Under the pieces are notes generated by a model, which saw only the letters and a list, made by a program, of their open reading frames with translations, did no database searches and was not told the origin of the DNA. The translations under genes were made by a program, and so were the position numbers. From positions 1 through 49,848 of the forward strand of contig NZ_AKKK01000065.1 in assembly GCF_000281065.1 (NCBI RefSeq): DNA of 49,848 nucleotides, in the 5' to 3' direction. Positions 1-7,455 of the stretch are shown here, piece after piece. The first letter of the stretch is position 1. The number at the start of each line of letters is the position of its first letter. The DNA comes from Arthrobacter sp. M2012083 (GTDB taxonomy: Bacteria > Actinomycetota > Actinomycetes > Actinomycetales > Micrococcaceae).

Positions 1-1006
1 CCCCGGCATCCTGGAACTCCACCATCGCCTGGACCTGACGGGCCATGGACGCCTGAGCCTTCTTCGTGAACCCTTCCGGATCCGCCTCAGCCTCAACATG
101 CCACTCCGCCACGGTGATGCCCTCAGGAAGGTAAGACAGGGGATCATGCGCACTGGTCTGGTCCGTGACCACATCAAAGGTGACCTCCCCGGCCTTATGA
201 CGGGCCAGCAGTTCCGGGAAGACCTCAGCGGCGTTGCCCACATAACCGACGGACCAGCCACGGCGCTCATCCTTCGCGGCCTGGACCTTCGCGATCGCGG
301 CATCCAAATCCGTTTCGACCTCGTCCAGGTACCGCTTACCCACACGCCGACGCAAACGGGACTCATCAACATCGACAATCAAGCACGCACCGTCATTCAA
401 CGTCACCGCCAGAGGCTGTGCGCCGCCCATGCCACCACAACCACCGGTCAACGTCAGCGTCCCAGCCAACGGGCCCTCCGTGGACCCCTCAGCTGCCGGC
501 GCCGGGTGACGGCCCTCCGCAGCCAGCTTGTTCCCCACCGCAGCGAAGGTCTCATACGTGCCCTGCAAGATGCCCTGGGTACCGATGTAAATCCAGGACC
601 CCGCCGTCATCTGGCCGTACATCATCAGGCCCTCAGCCTCCAGGCGGCGGAACTCAGGCCACGTCGCCCAATCCCCCACCAGGTTCGAGTTCGCCAACAA
701 CACCCGCGGAGCCCACTCATTCGTGCGGAACACACCCACCGGCTTACCCGACTGCACCAGGAGAGTCTCGTCCTTCTCCATGGTTTCCAGCGTCCGGGTG
801 ATCGCATCGAACGCGGCCCAAGAACGCGCAGCACGGCCCGTGCCACCATAAACCACCAAATCATCCGGACGCTCAGCAACCTCCGGGTCAAGGTTGTTCA
901 TCAACATACGCAACGGCGCTTCCGTCTGCCACGACTTGGCAGTCAACTCCGTACCCCGCGCAGCCTTAACCGGGCGGGCTCCTGTAGTGAAATCGGCGGG
1001 TGCCAT
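1..1006 (-). CDS. hutU: Urocanate hydratase (urocanase), N-terminal 335 residues; cut by window edge
   Basis: Second enzyme of histidine degradation: converts trans-urocanate to 4-imidazolone-5-propionate in the cytoplasm with tightly bound NAD+. The reverse-strand frame from ATG at 1006 begins MAPADFTTGARPVKAARG and stays open to base 1. Urocanase hallmarks are visible: the GSWIYIGTQGI stretch near residue 130 and the Gly-rich dinucleotide-binding segment TGGCGGMGGAQPLAVTLNDG about 50 residues later. The family is about 550 residues long, so the C-terminal third, including the active-site Cys region, lies outside the window. GGAG sits just upstream of the ATG. The neighbouring IclR regulator and amino-acid permease suggest a hut locus. 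Function is confident from conserved motifs; only completeness is unknown. Confidence 0.95.
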   Translation of the reverse strand, partial: MAPADFTTGARPVKAARGTELTAKSWQTEAPLRMLMNNLDPEVAERPDDLVVYGGTGRAARSWAAFDAITRTLETMEKDETLLVQSGKPVGVFRTNEWAPRVLLANSNLVGDWATWPEFRRLEAEGLMMYGQMTAGSWIYIGTQGILQGTYETFAAVGNKLAAEGRHPAPAAEGSTEGPLAGTLTLTGGCGGMGGAQPLAVTLNDGACLIVDVDESRLRRRVGKRYLDEVETDLDAAIAKVQAAKDERRGWSVGYVGNAAEVFPELLARHKAGEVTFDVVTDQTSAHDPLSYLPEGITVAEWHVEAEADPEGFTKKAQASMARQVQAMVEFQDAG

Positions 1007-1105
1007 GGTGGCTCCTTCGTCTGTGGGAAGTGTGTGGTGGAAAGATCTTCTGCTTCTACTAAAGCCCCTTTATCAAGCGGCCGGAACAGCTTTCGGAGTG
1101 GTGCT

Positions 1106-1114
1106 GTCCGGGAT
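1106..1114 (+). promoter_or_regulatory. Candidate IclR operator half-site GTCCGGGAT upstream of hutU
   Basis: The 9-mer GTCCGGGAT lies 100 bp upstream of the hutU start. It matches GTCCGGTAT (2452-2460) and the left part of the palindrome GTCCGGAATACCGGAC (2519-2534) in the iclR/permease intergenic region. Sharing GTCCGGNAT between the promoters of all three genes suggests one regulator. This is inference from three sites in a GC-rich sequence. Confidence 0.35.
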
Positions 1115-1168
1115 TACAGACCCATCCAACCCCTCGCATTTACGCGACAATGAGCGCATGCTGGACCC

Positions 1169-1606
1169 ATGGCAACGTTCCGTGTATCGACCTTCGTCGC
1201 AGCACCACCCGAACACGTTTTCGCGACCTGGACGGATCTTGACCGGTACCCGGAGTGGATCGGCGGGGTCACCCGGGCGGGCGACCTCGTTGGTTCGATC
1301 GACGAGCCCGGCAGCCGCTACACCCTGTGGTTCGGGCGGATGGCCAGCCCCACCGAAATCCTTGAGGTTGAGCGGCCTTGGCACATCCGCACCCGCTTCG
1401 GCAATGCCATCCTCAAAGGCGAGTCAGATGTGCGGTTTGCCAGCGAAGGAGAGGGCACGCGCATCCATCAAGAGTTCGTGACCCGGGGGTTTATCGCCGG
1501 AATCTTCGGGCGGCTGTTCGCCATGGGCTCCTACCGCGGCAGCTTCCGGGGCGAGCTGGAGACGTTCCGGAAACTCGTCGAGCGCGATGCCTTGGGAACG
1601 GATTAG
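1169..1606 (+). CDS. SRPBCC-family protein (polyketide cyclase/START-like fold)
   Basis: A 145-residue single-domain protein of the SRPBCC (Bet v1/START-like) superfamily, whose members bind hydrophobic ligands in a deep cavity. The N-terminus FRVSTFVAAPPEHVFATWTD followed by LDRYPEWIGGV is the classic opening of polyketide-cyclase/dehydrase-like proteins, and the C-terminal helix (FRGELETFRKLVE) also fits. No ligand can be inferred. Its stop codon overlaps the stop of the convergent iclR gene by 4 bases (TTAG, 1603-1606). ATG at 1169 is chosen because the fold starts immediately after it. Confidence 0.85.
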   Translation: MATFRVSTFVAAPPEHVFATWTDLDRYPEWIGGVTRAGDLVGSIDEPGSRYTLWFGRMASPTEILEVERPWHIRTRFGNAILKGESDVRFASEGEGTRIHQEFVTRGFIAGIFGRLFAMGSYRGSFRGELETFRKLVERDALGTD

Positions 1607-2409
1607 CCGGCCGGACGCCCGTGGATCCGCACGGACAGTTCGTCCGCTGCCTTACGGATGCGGGCGGCCAGGACCGGCCATTGCTCAGCAGGCACTTTGT
1701 CCTCCAAGAACGTGACGGCGACTGCCGCCGTCGGCCATCCCACATGATCCGTCACAGCGGCAGCGATGGAACCGAAACCCGGTGTGATTTCGCCGTTTTC
1801 CGTGGCGTAGCCGCGTTGCCGAACCTGATCCAGATGGGATGACAACGCGGAGTACTTCATGATGGGAAACTCGACTTCGTGCCGTGAAGTGAAGGCCGCG
1901 GCATTCGGATACAGCGCGCGAACTTGCGATTTTGGTAGCGCGGCAAGGATCGCGCGGCCCGAGGCAGTGAGATGGCTGGGCAGGCGGACGCCGACGTCGG
2001 TCACCAGGCTCGGGCGGTTCTTGGCGCGTTCCTCCACGATGTAGAGAACGTCGCGCCCATGCAGCACCGCCAAGTGCGCGCTCTCACCGATCGCGTCCAC
2101 CAGCGAAGCGAGCATGGGGCGGCCAAGCCGGGACAACGGCTCCTGCCGGGAATATGCGGAGCTGAGCTCGAACGCGCTGATGCCAAGCCCGTAACGCTGT
2201 TCCTCGTGCAGGTGGAGGACAAAGCCGTTCGCCTCCATCACGCCGAGCAGGTGGTACACACTGGATCGCGGCAGGCCGAGCGCTGTTGCGATGTTCGACG
2301 CCGCCATGGGACCACGGCGCGAGGCCAACAGCTTGAGGATGCGCAGCGTATTTTCGGCGGCCGGGACTTTGGACGTGGCTTTGCCTGATGCGGTTGGCGT
2401 GCTTGTCAT
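1603..2409 (-). CDS. IclR-family transcriptional regulator, probable hut regulator
   Basis: A 268-residue IclR-type regulator. An N-terminal winged helix-turn-helix (about residues 20-75, with NTLRILKLLASRRGP and LGLPRSSVYHLLGVME) is followed by the IclR effector-binding domain (ESAHLAVLHGRDVLYIVEE, LPSHLTASGRAILAALP, GYATENGEITPGFGSIAAAV). The start at 2409 is chosen because GAGGAAC lies just upstream; a longer in-frame extension to 2493 would run through the divergent promoter region. It lies between hutU and a divergent permease, both of which carry a GTCCGGNAT motif upstream, so control of histidine/urocanate use is likely. The effector is not known. Confidence 0.9.
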   Translation of the reverse strand: MTSTPTASGKATSKVPAAENTLRILKLLASRRGPMAASNIATALGLPRSSVYHLLGVMEANGFVLHLHEEQRYGLGISAFELSSAYSRQEPLSRLGRPMLASLVDAIGESAHLAVLHGRDVLYIVEERAKNRPSLVTDVGVRLPSHLTASGRAILAALPKSQVRALYPNAAAFTSRHEVEFPIMKYSALSSHLDQVRQRGYATENGEITPGFGSIAAAVTDHVGWPTAAVAVTFLEDKVPAEQWPVLAARIRKAADELSVRIHGRPAG

Positions 2410-2451
2410 GGTTCCTCGCTGCTCGGGTTTCGGGATCGTCGAACCGTTACT

Positions 2452-2460
2452 GTCCGGTAT
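2452..2460 (+). promoter_or_regulatory. Candidate IclR operator half-site GTCCGGTAT
   Basis: GTCCGGTAT, followed by CCCGTAC, lies 43 bp upstream of the iclR start, a position suited to autoregulation. It shares its core with the palindrome at 2519-2534 and with the hutU upstream site at 1106-1114. Confidence 0.35.
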
Positions 2461-2518
2461 CCCGTACTCTAGCGTGCACCCTTCGCCGGCCAATCACCAG
2501 CACGGACCGTGCAACAGC

Positions 2519-2534
2519 GTCCGGAATACCGGAC
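2519..2534. promoter_or_regulatory. Perfect inverted repeat GTCCGG-AATA-CCGGAC, candidate operator
   Basis: Arms of 6 bp are perfectly complementary around an AATA spacer. The element lies in the 271-bp intergenic region between iclR and the divergent permease. It is the best palindrome there and carries the same GTCCGGNAT core as two other sites nearby. Confidence 0.5.
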
Positions 2535-2680
2535 ACTCACGCGTTGTGCCCCCGGCGAGTGTCCACCGTCAGCCCGCTGTCTGCGATCAAAGACACCAAA
2601 GCCTCGTGAGTCCGATCACAAGCCGCCCAAAAGTGATCTGCTGGATAGCGATCCCCTCCCAAAGACGAGAAGGTTTTACT

Positions 2681-4117
2681 ATGCAACAAACCAAGCTGGC
2701 TGCGGAGAGCTCTGTCCTCCAAGCCGCAGGTACGGCGCTCAGCCGAGGCCTCAACGTCCGTCACATACGCTTCATGGCGCTCGGCTCTGCGATCGGCACC
2801 GGCCTCTTCTACGGCTCCGCCTCCGCCATCCAGAAAGCCGGTCCTGCCGTCCTGCTGGCCTACATCATCGGCGGTGCGGCCGTGTTCATGGTGATGCGCG
2901 CCCTCGGTGAGATGGCCGTCCGACACCCTGTTTCCGGCTCGTTCGGCCAGTACGCAAGCAAGTACCTGGGCCCGTTCGCCGGGTTCGTGACCGGGTGGAC
3001 GTACGTGTTCGAGATGGCGATCGTGGCCATAGCCGATGTCACCGCCTTCAGTATCTATATGGGCTTCTGGTTCCCACAGGTGGACAGATGGATCTGGGTG
3101 CTCGCGATCATCCTGTTCCTGGGCGCCATGAACCTGCTCAGCGTGAAAGTGTTTGGCGAACTTGAGTTCTGGTTCTCGCTCATCAAGGTGGTGGCGATCA
3201 TCGCCATGATCGTGGGCGGCGCAGCGATCGTCGTGTTCGGCTTCCAAACGGGCGACGGCGGTGGCGTGGCACCGGGACTTGGGAACCTTGTGAATCACGG
3301 TGGTTTGTTCCCGAACGGTTTCGAGGGGCTCCTGGCCGCGTTCGCCGTCGTGATGTTTGCCTTTGGCGGGATCGAAACGATCGGTATCACGGCGGGCGAA
3401 GCCACAAACCCCAAGAAGGTCATCCCGCAGGCAGTTAATACTGTGCCCGTCCGCGTTTTGTTGTTCTACGTACTGACCCTGGGCGTGCTGATGAGCATCT
3501 TCCCGTGGAACGAAATCGGAAGCAGCGGCAGTCCGTTCGTGCAGATCTTCGATGGCCTGGGCATTCCTGCCGCACCTCACATTCTCAACGCCGTGGTCAT
3601 CACAGCCGCTCTCTCGGCGATCAACAGCGACATTTTCGGGGCCGGACGCATCCTCTTTGGCCTGGCCCAGCAGGGACACGCACCCAAGAGCTTCAGCAAG
3701 ATCTCCCGGCACGGTGTTCCCTGGATGACCGTGGTGATGATGGGCAGCATCCTGCTGGTGGGCGTCGTGCTGAATGCGGTCATTCCGGAGGACGTGTTCG
3801 TGCTCATCGCCTCCATCGCTACCTTCGCCACAGTGTGGGTCTGGGTGATGATTCTTGCTTCGCACGTCGCCATGAAACGGGAGATCAAACGCAAGGGACT
3901 GCCGGCGTCGGAATTCGGTTCGCCGTTGTGGCCTGTTGCGTCCATCCTGACCATGGCGTTCATGGCCATGGTGATCGTGATCCTGGGCGTCTTCGAGGAC
4001 ACGCGGGTTGCGCTCTACGTAGGCGGCACATGGCTGGTGCTGCTCTTCGTGGCTTACAAGCTGTGGGTCCGCGGGGGTGGCCTGCGCCGGGCAGAGCTGG
4101 TGGACGAGACGGCCTGA
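2681..4117 (+). CDS. Amino acid permease (APC superfamily, AAT family), likely histidine transporter
   Basis: A 478-residue cytoplasmic-membrane transporter with about 12 hydrophobic segments. Hallmarks of the amino-acid transporter (AAT) family are the N-terminal LNVRHIRFMALGSAIGTGLF, then GEMAVRHPVSGSFGQYA, VVMFAFGGIETIGITAGEA and ALSAINSDIFGAGRILFGLA. ATG at 2681 is preceded by AGAAGG at proper spacing; an upstream in-frame extension has no such site. It is divergent from the IclR gene and near hutU, so histidine or urocanate is the likely substrate, by analogy with HutT/ProY-type permeases. Substrate is inference; the family is certain. Confidence 0.92.
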   Translation: MQQTKLAAESSVLQAAGTALSRGLNVRHIRFMALGSAIGTGLFYGSASAIQKAGPAVLLAYIIGGAAVFMVMRALGEMAVRHPVSGSFGQYASKYLGPFAGFVTGWTYVFEMAIVAIADVTAFSIYMGFWFPQVDRWIWVLAIILFLGAMNLLSVKVFGELEFWFSLIKVVAIIAMIVGGAAIVVFGFQTGDGGGVAPGLGNLVNHGGLFPNGFEGLLAAFAVVMFAFGGIETIGITAGEATNPKKVIPQAVNTVPVRVLLFYVLTLGVLMSIFPWNEIGSSGSPFVQIFDGLGIPAAPHILNAVVITAALSAINSDIFGAGRILFGLAQQGHAPKSFSKISRHGVPWMTVVMMGSILLVGVVLNAVIPEDVFVLIASIATFATVWVWVMILASHVAMKREIKRKGLPASEFGSPLWPVASILTMAFMAMVIVILGVFEDTRVALYVGGTWLVLLFVAYKLWVRGGGLRRAELVDETA

Positions 4118-4132
4118 TCTCCCCTGCCGAAG

Positions 4133-4179
4133 TGACAGTTAATGCCCATGTTCACGCGGAACATGGGCATCAACTGTCA
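4133..4179. terminator. Long near-perfect hairpin between convergent genes
   Basis: A 21-nt left arm (4133-4153) pairs with 4159-4179 around the 5-nt loop ACGCG, with one A-C mismatch. It sits exactly between the stop codons of the convergent permease and 3-hydroxybutyrate dehydrogenase genes, so a bidirectional transcription stop is likely. It lacks a clear run of T, so a dispersed palindromic repeat element is an alternative. Confidence 0.7.
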
Positions 4180-4205
4180 GCTCGCCGGGGCGCCGGGGCG
4201 GGGGG

Positions 4206-4955
4206 CTACCGGGCCGACCACCCACCGTCCATGGTGTAGCTCGCACCGGTGACCATGCCGGCGTCGTCAGAGGCCATCCACGCTGCCAGCGAGGCAACTT
4301 CCTCCACCTCCACTAGCCGTTTCACAGCGGACTCTGTCAGCATCACCTTTGCCAGGACTTCGGCTTCGGGGATGCCGTGGAGCCGGGCTTGATCGGCGAT
4401 CTGCTTCTCCACCAAGGGTGTCCGTACGTAACCAGGGTTGATGCAATTGGACGTCACTCCGCGTTCGCCGCCCTCCAAAGCGGTGACTTTGCTCAGCCCC
4501 TCAAGCCCATGTTTGGCGGACACGTAAGCACTCTTGTACGCCGAGGCCCGCAGCCCGTGGACCGACGAGATATTAATGATCCTGCCGAACCCGTTGGCGT
4601 ACATGTGCGGGAGCGCGGCCCTGATGAGGAGGAACGGTGCCTCCAGCATCAGGGCCAGGATCCGGCGGAACTCCGCAGGTTCGAACTCCTCGATCGGCGC
4701 AACCTTTTGGATGCCGGCGTTGTTGACCAGGATGTCGCAGTCGAGGCTGAGGGCGGCCAGGGCGTCCACGTCCAAGAGATCCACCGTCCAGGCTGTGCCG
4801 CCCAACTCATCGGCGAGGGCCGCAGCTCCGGAGGCATCGACGTCGGCCACTACTACCTTCGCTCCACGGGCGGCGAGCGCCCGCGCGCAGGCTGCGCCGA
4901 TTCCGCTCGCCCCGCCCGTGACCAGTGCCTTGCGTCCGTTCAGGGAGTTATCCAT
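4206..4955 (-). CDS. 3-hydroxybutyrate dehydrogenase (short-chain dehydrogenase/reductase)
   Basis: A 249-residue classical SDR. It has the nucleotide-binding TGGASGIG (residues 13-20), NNAG (78-81), catalytic Ser130/131 in INISSVHG and Y144-x3-K148 in YVSAKHG. The substrate-loop sequence NPGYVRTPLVEKQI is typical of D-3-hydroxybutyrate dehydrogenases, which interconvert 3-hydroxybutyrate and acetoacetate with NAD+. Length fits the family. It begins 4 bases after the stop of the upstream MHS transporter gene, so the two are one operon, probably for uptake and oxidation of 3-hydroxybutyrate or a related hydroxy acid under the divergent LysR regulator. Other SDR substrates cannot be fully excluded. 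Confidence 0.85.
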   Translation of the reverse strand: MDNSLNGRKALVTGGASGIGAACARALAARGAKVVVADVDASGAAALADELGGTAWTVDLLDVDALAALSLDCDILVNNAGIQKVAPIEEFEPAEFRRILALMLEAPFLLIRAALPHMYANGFGRIINISSVHGLRASAYKSAYVSAKHGLEGLSKVTALEGGERGVTSNCINPGYVRTPLVEKQIADQARLHGIPEAEVLAKVMLTESAVKRLVEVEEVASLAAWMASDDAGMVTGASYTMDGGWSAR

Positions 4956-4959
4956 GGAG

Positions 4960-6348
4960 CTAGCCTTTCGAAGTAGATGAAGTGGCCAGTCCGTGACGGA
5001 TGGCGTCGGCCTGGTCCACTTCCTGCAGGGCGATGCCCTTGGTCTCCTTCAGCGAAACAACTGCGACGACGGTGATGGCGCAAGCAACCACGAGGTAGAT
5101 CGCTGTGGGAACCCAGGAGCCGGTGTCCTTGAGCCACTGGGTTGCCAGCAACGGTGCGAGCGAGCCGGCGAAAATCGACGTGACCTGCGAGCCTAGCGAA
5201 ACACCGGAGTAGCGCATCCGGGTGGGGAAGAGTTCGGACATGATGGCTGGCTGGCCTGCGTACATGAACGCGTGGAGGCAGAGGCCGATGGTCACGGCGA
5301 GGACGATGATGACGGCGTTCTTGGTGTCGAACATGGGGAAGGCGAAGAACGGCCAGGTTGCGCCGGCGATGGCTCCCACCAGGTACACAGGCTTGCGTCC
5401 CCATGAGTCCACCAGGCGGCCGATCTGCGGGATGACCAGGAAGTGGATGACGTGGGCGATCAGGAGTGCCAGGAGGAGCGAGGACGTGTCGTACTTGTGG
5501 ACGCTCTTGAGGTACACGATCGCGAAGCTCACCACGAGGTAGTACATGATGTTCTCTGCGAAGCGGAGTCCCATGGCCTGAAGGATGCCCTTGGGGTACT
5601 TGCGGATGACTTCGCCAACGCCGTAGCTGATGGCCTTTGATTCTTCCATCTGCGCCTTGGCTTCGAGGAAGATGGGGGCTTCGGTGACGTGGGTGCGGAT
5701 GTAGTAGCCGACGAACACGATCACTGCGGACAGCCAGAACGCTACGCGCCAGCCCCAGCCGAGGAAGGCTTCGCTGCTGAGCACTGTGGACATGGTGAAC
5801 AGGACGGCGGTGGCCAGGAGGTTACCTACCGGCACTGCTGCTTGGGGCCACGAAGACCAGAAACCGCGGGACTTGTTGGGGCTGTGCTCTGCCACCAGCA
5901 ATACAGCACCACCCCATTCACCGCCGAGCGCGAAGCCCTGGATGAAGCGGAGCGCCACCAGCATGGCCGGTGCCCAGTAGCCGATCTCCATAAAGCCCGG
6001 GAGGCAGCCCATCAGGAAGGTGGAAACGCCCACAATCACGATGGTCAGCTGCAGGGTGGGCTTGCGGCCCAGCTTGTCGCCGATCTGGCCGAAGACGATG
6101 CCGCCGAGCGGACGGGCCACGAAGCCTACCGCGTAGGTAATGAACGCCTGGATGATGCCGTCCAGTTCATTGCCTGTGCTCGGGAAGAAGTACTTGCCGA
6201 AAACCAACGTTGCGGCCGTGGCGTACAGGAAGAACTCGTACCACTCCACCACGGTGCCCACCATCGACGCCGCGACGATCTTCTTGAGTCCGGAACCTTC
6301 ACCGGCGCCTTTCCCTGCTCTTGATGCGGAGCGCTGCTCTACGCTCAT
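4960..6348 (-). CDS. MFS transporter, metabolite:H+ symporter (MHS) family
   Basis: A 462-residue 12-segment symporter of the cytoplasmic membrane. The opening ASMVGTVVEWYEFFLYATAA and the motif GQIGDKLGRKPTLQL (loop 2-3) are diagnostic of the MHS family (KgtP/ProP/ShiA group); the second-half signature GRLVDSWGRKPVYLVG is also present. The start at 6348 (MSVEQRS) is preferred because GAGGAG lies 6 nt upstream; the ATG at 6354 would sit directly on that site. It is the first gene of an operon with 3-hydroxybutyrate dehydrogenase, so a small hydroxy or keto acid is the likely cargo. This substrate call is inference from context. Confidence 0.88.
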   Translation of the reverse strand: MSVEQRSASRAGKGAGEGSGLKKIVAASMVGTVVEWYEFFLYATAATLVFGKYFFPSTGNELDGIIQAFITYAVGFVARPLGGIVFGQIGDKLGRKPTLQLTIVIVGVSTFLMGCLPGFMEIGYWAPAMLVALRFIQGFALGGEWGGAVLLVAEHSPNKSRGFWSSWPQAAVPVGNLLATAVLFTMSTVLSSEAFLGWGWRVAFWLSAVIVFVGYYIRTHVTEAPIFLEAKAQMEESKAISYGVGEVIRKYPKGILQAMGLRFAENIMYYLVVSFAIVYLKSVHKYDTSSLLLALLIAHVIHFLVIPQIGRLVDSWGRKPVYLVGAIAGATWPFFAFPMFDTKNAVIIVLAVTIGLCLHAFMYAGQPAIMSELFPTRMRYSGVSLGSQVTSIFAGSLAPLLATQWLKDTGSWVPTAIYLVVACAITVVAVVSLKETKGIALQEVDQADAIRHGLATSSTSKG

Positions 6349-6439
6349 ATCCATCTCCTCAGTGTCCTCTTTGACCCATGTGAACGTGATGTGATCCACA
6401 ACACGAAATGCTCCACTGAGTATTGCTGCAGATTCGTTA

Positions 6440-6461
6440 TGCCTCAATGCCCAATAAGGCA
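6440..6461. promoter_or_regulatory. LysR-type box TGCCT-N12-AGGCA
   Basis: The inverted repeat TGCCT (6440-6444) and AGGCA (6457-6461), 12 bases apart, lies between the divergent MHS transporter and LysR genes and ends 24 bp before the LysR start. Position and dyad form fit a LysR recognition site that could serve both genes. Confidence 0.5.
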
Positions 6462-6485
6462 CCTTGGGTGTGCAGAATTGCAGAT

Positions 6486-7382
6486 ATGAACCCGAACCCC
6501 GACGACCTCCTCATCTTCCTGGCCGTCTCACGTTCAGGAAAATTCACGACGGCGGCCCAAGCCTTGGGGCTCAACCACACCACGGTTTCCCGCAGGATAG
6601 CGGCGTTGGAGAAGGCGCTGGGCGGCAGGGTCCTGGCACGTGCGGCCGGCGGTTGGGAAGTGACGGAGCTGGGCGCGGAAGCGGTACTCGTCGCTGAGCG
6701 CATTGAAGCTGCGGTGAGTGCCCTGGGACCGAGCGACCGCGCCCCCGACCCCATCACCGGCGTCGTACGCATGACCGCGACTGATGGTTTCAGCGCATAT
6801 ATCGCCGCACCAGCAGTTGCCCGCTTGCGACGCGAACATCCCGGACTCAGCGTTGAGATCGTGACCGTGACGCGAAGGGCGTTGCAACAGCGCTCGGGGC
6901 TGGACATCGAAGTGGTGGTAGGGACGCCGCAGGTTCACCGGGCGGAGGCGATCCAACTGGGCGAGTATCGGCTGGGGATGTACGCCTCCCGCGCCTACTT
7001 GGCGGATCACGGGACGCCTTCCAGCATTGAGGAGCTGACGCAGCACCAACTGGTCTATTTTGTTGACTCCATGCTGCAAGTGGACGACCTGGACGCTCCC
7101 CGCAGGCTGGTCCCCACCATGCGTGACGGGCTGAGTTCAACCAACGTGTTCGTGCATGTGGAAGCTACTCGAGCCGGTGCCGGCGTGGGCTTCCTCCCCT
7201 GCTTCATGGCCGACAGGCATGCTGACCTGGTGCGCCTCCTACCGTCCGACTTCGCCGAGCTTCTCCCCTACTGGATGGTCCTCCGCCCTGACTCCATGCG
7301 CCGCCCCGCGGTAGCCGCCGTCGTGCAGGCCTTGCGGGAGGAGACGGAGCAGCGGCGGGAGGAGCTGCTCGGCGCTGAGTAA
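6486..7382 (+). CDS. LysR-family transcriptional regulator
   Basis: A 298-residue LysR regulator. The N-terminal helix-turn-helix spans roughly residues 5-62 (DDLLIFLAVSRSGKFTTAAQ, LNHTTVSRRIAALEKALGG), followed by a periplasmic-binding-like effector domain with the usual DIEVVVGTPQ and LGMYASRAYLADHG stretches. ATG at 6486 is selected because the HTH begins a few residues later; the ATG at 6423 would overlap the operator. It is divergent from the MHS transporter/3-hydroxybutyrate dehydrogenase operon, which it probably activates. The inducer is unknown. Confidence 0.9.
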   Translation: MNPNPDDLLIFLAVSRSGKFTTAAQALGLNHTTVSRRIAALEKALGGRVLARAAGGWEVTELGAEAVLVAERIEAAVSALGPSDRAPDPITGVVRMTATDGFSAYIAAPAVARLRREHPGLSVEIVTVTRRALQQRSGLDIEVVVGTPQVHRAEAIQLGEYRLGMYASRAYLADHGTPSSIEELTQHQLVYFVDSMLQVDDLDAPRRLVPTMRDGLSSTNVFVHVEATRAGAGVGFLPCFMADRHADLVRLLPSDFAELLPYWMVLRPDSMRRPAVAAVVQALREETEQRREELLGAE

Positions 7383-7430
7383 CCCAGAGGTGATAGCGCC
7401 GAGGCGGCGGGTCATACGGCGTTCTCGAAC

Positions 7431-7449
7431 TTAGGCAAGCCTTACTATG
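7431..7449 (+). promoter_or_regulatory. DtxR/IdeR-type iron box overlapping the ABC exporter promoter
   Basis: TTAGGCAAGCCTTACTATG matches the actinobacterial DtxR/IdeR consensus TWAGGTWAGSCTWACCTWA at 15 of 19 positions, with the core AGGC-AA-GCCT palindromic. It covers the -10 hexamer of the downstream gene, so an iron-loaded repressor would block the promoter directly. Confidence 0.6.
7443..7448 (+). promoter_or_regulatory. -10 hexamer TACTAT of a leaderless promoter
   Basis: TACTAT ends 7 nt before the ATG at 7456. No ribosome binding site lies between them, as expected if transcription starts at the start codon. It lies inside the iron box. Confidence 0.5.
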
Positions 7450-7455
7450 GTAAGC

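Noticed and set aside
2537..3865. 442-residue reverse-strand frame opposite the amino acid permease
   Set aside because: His/Asp-rich nonsense composition mirroring a membrane protein; no start signal.
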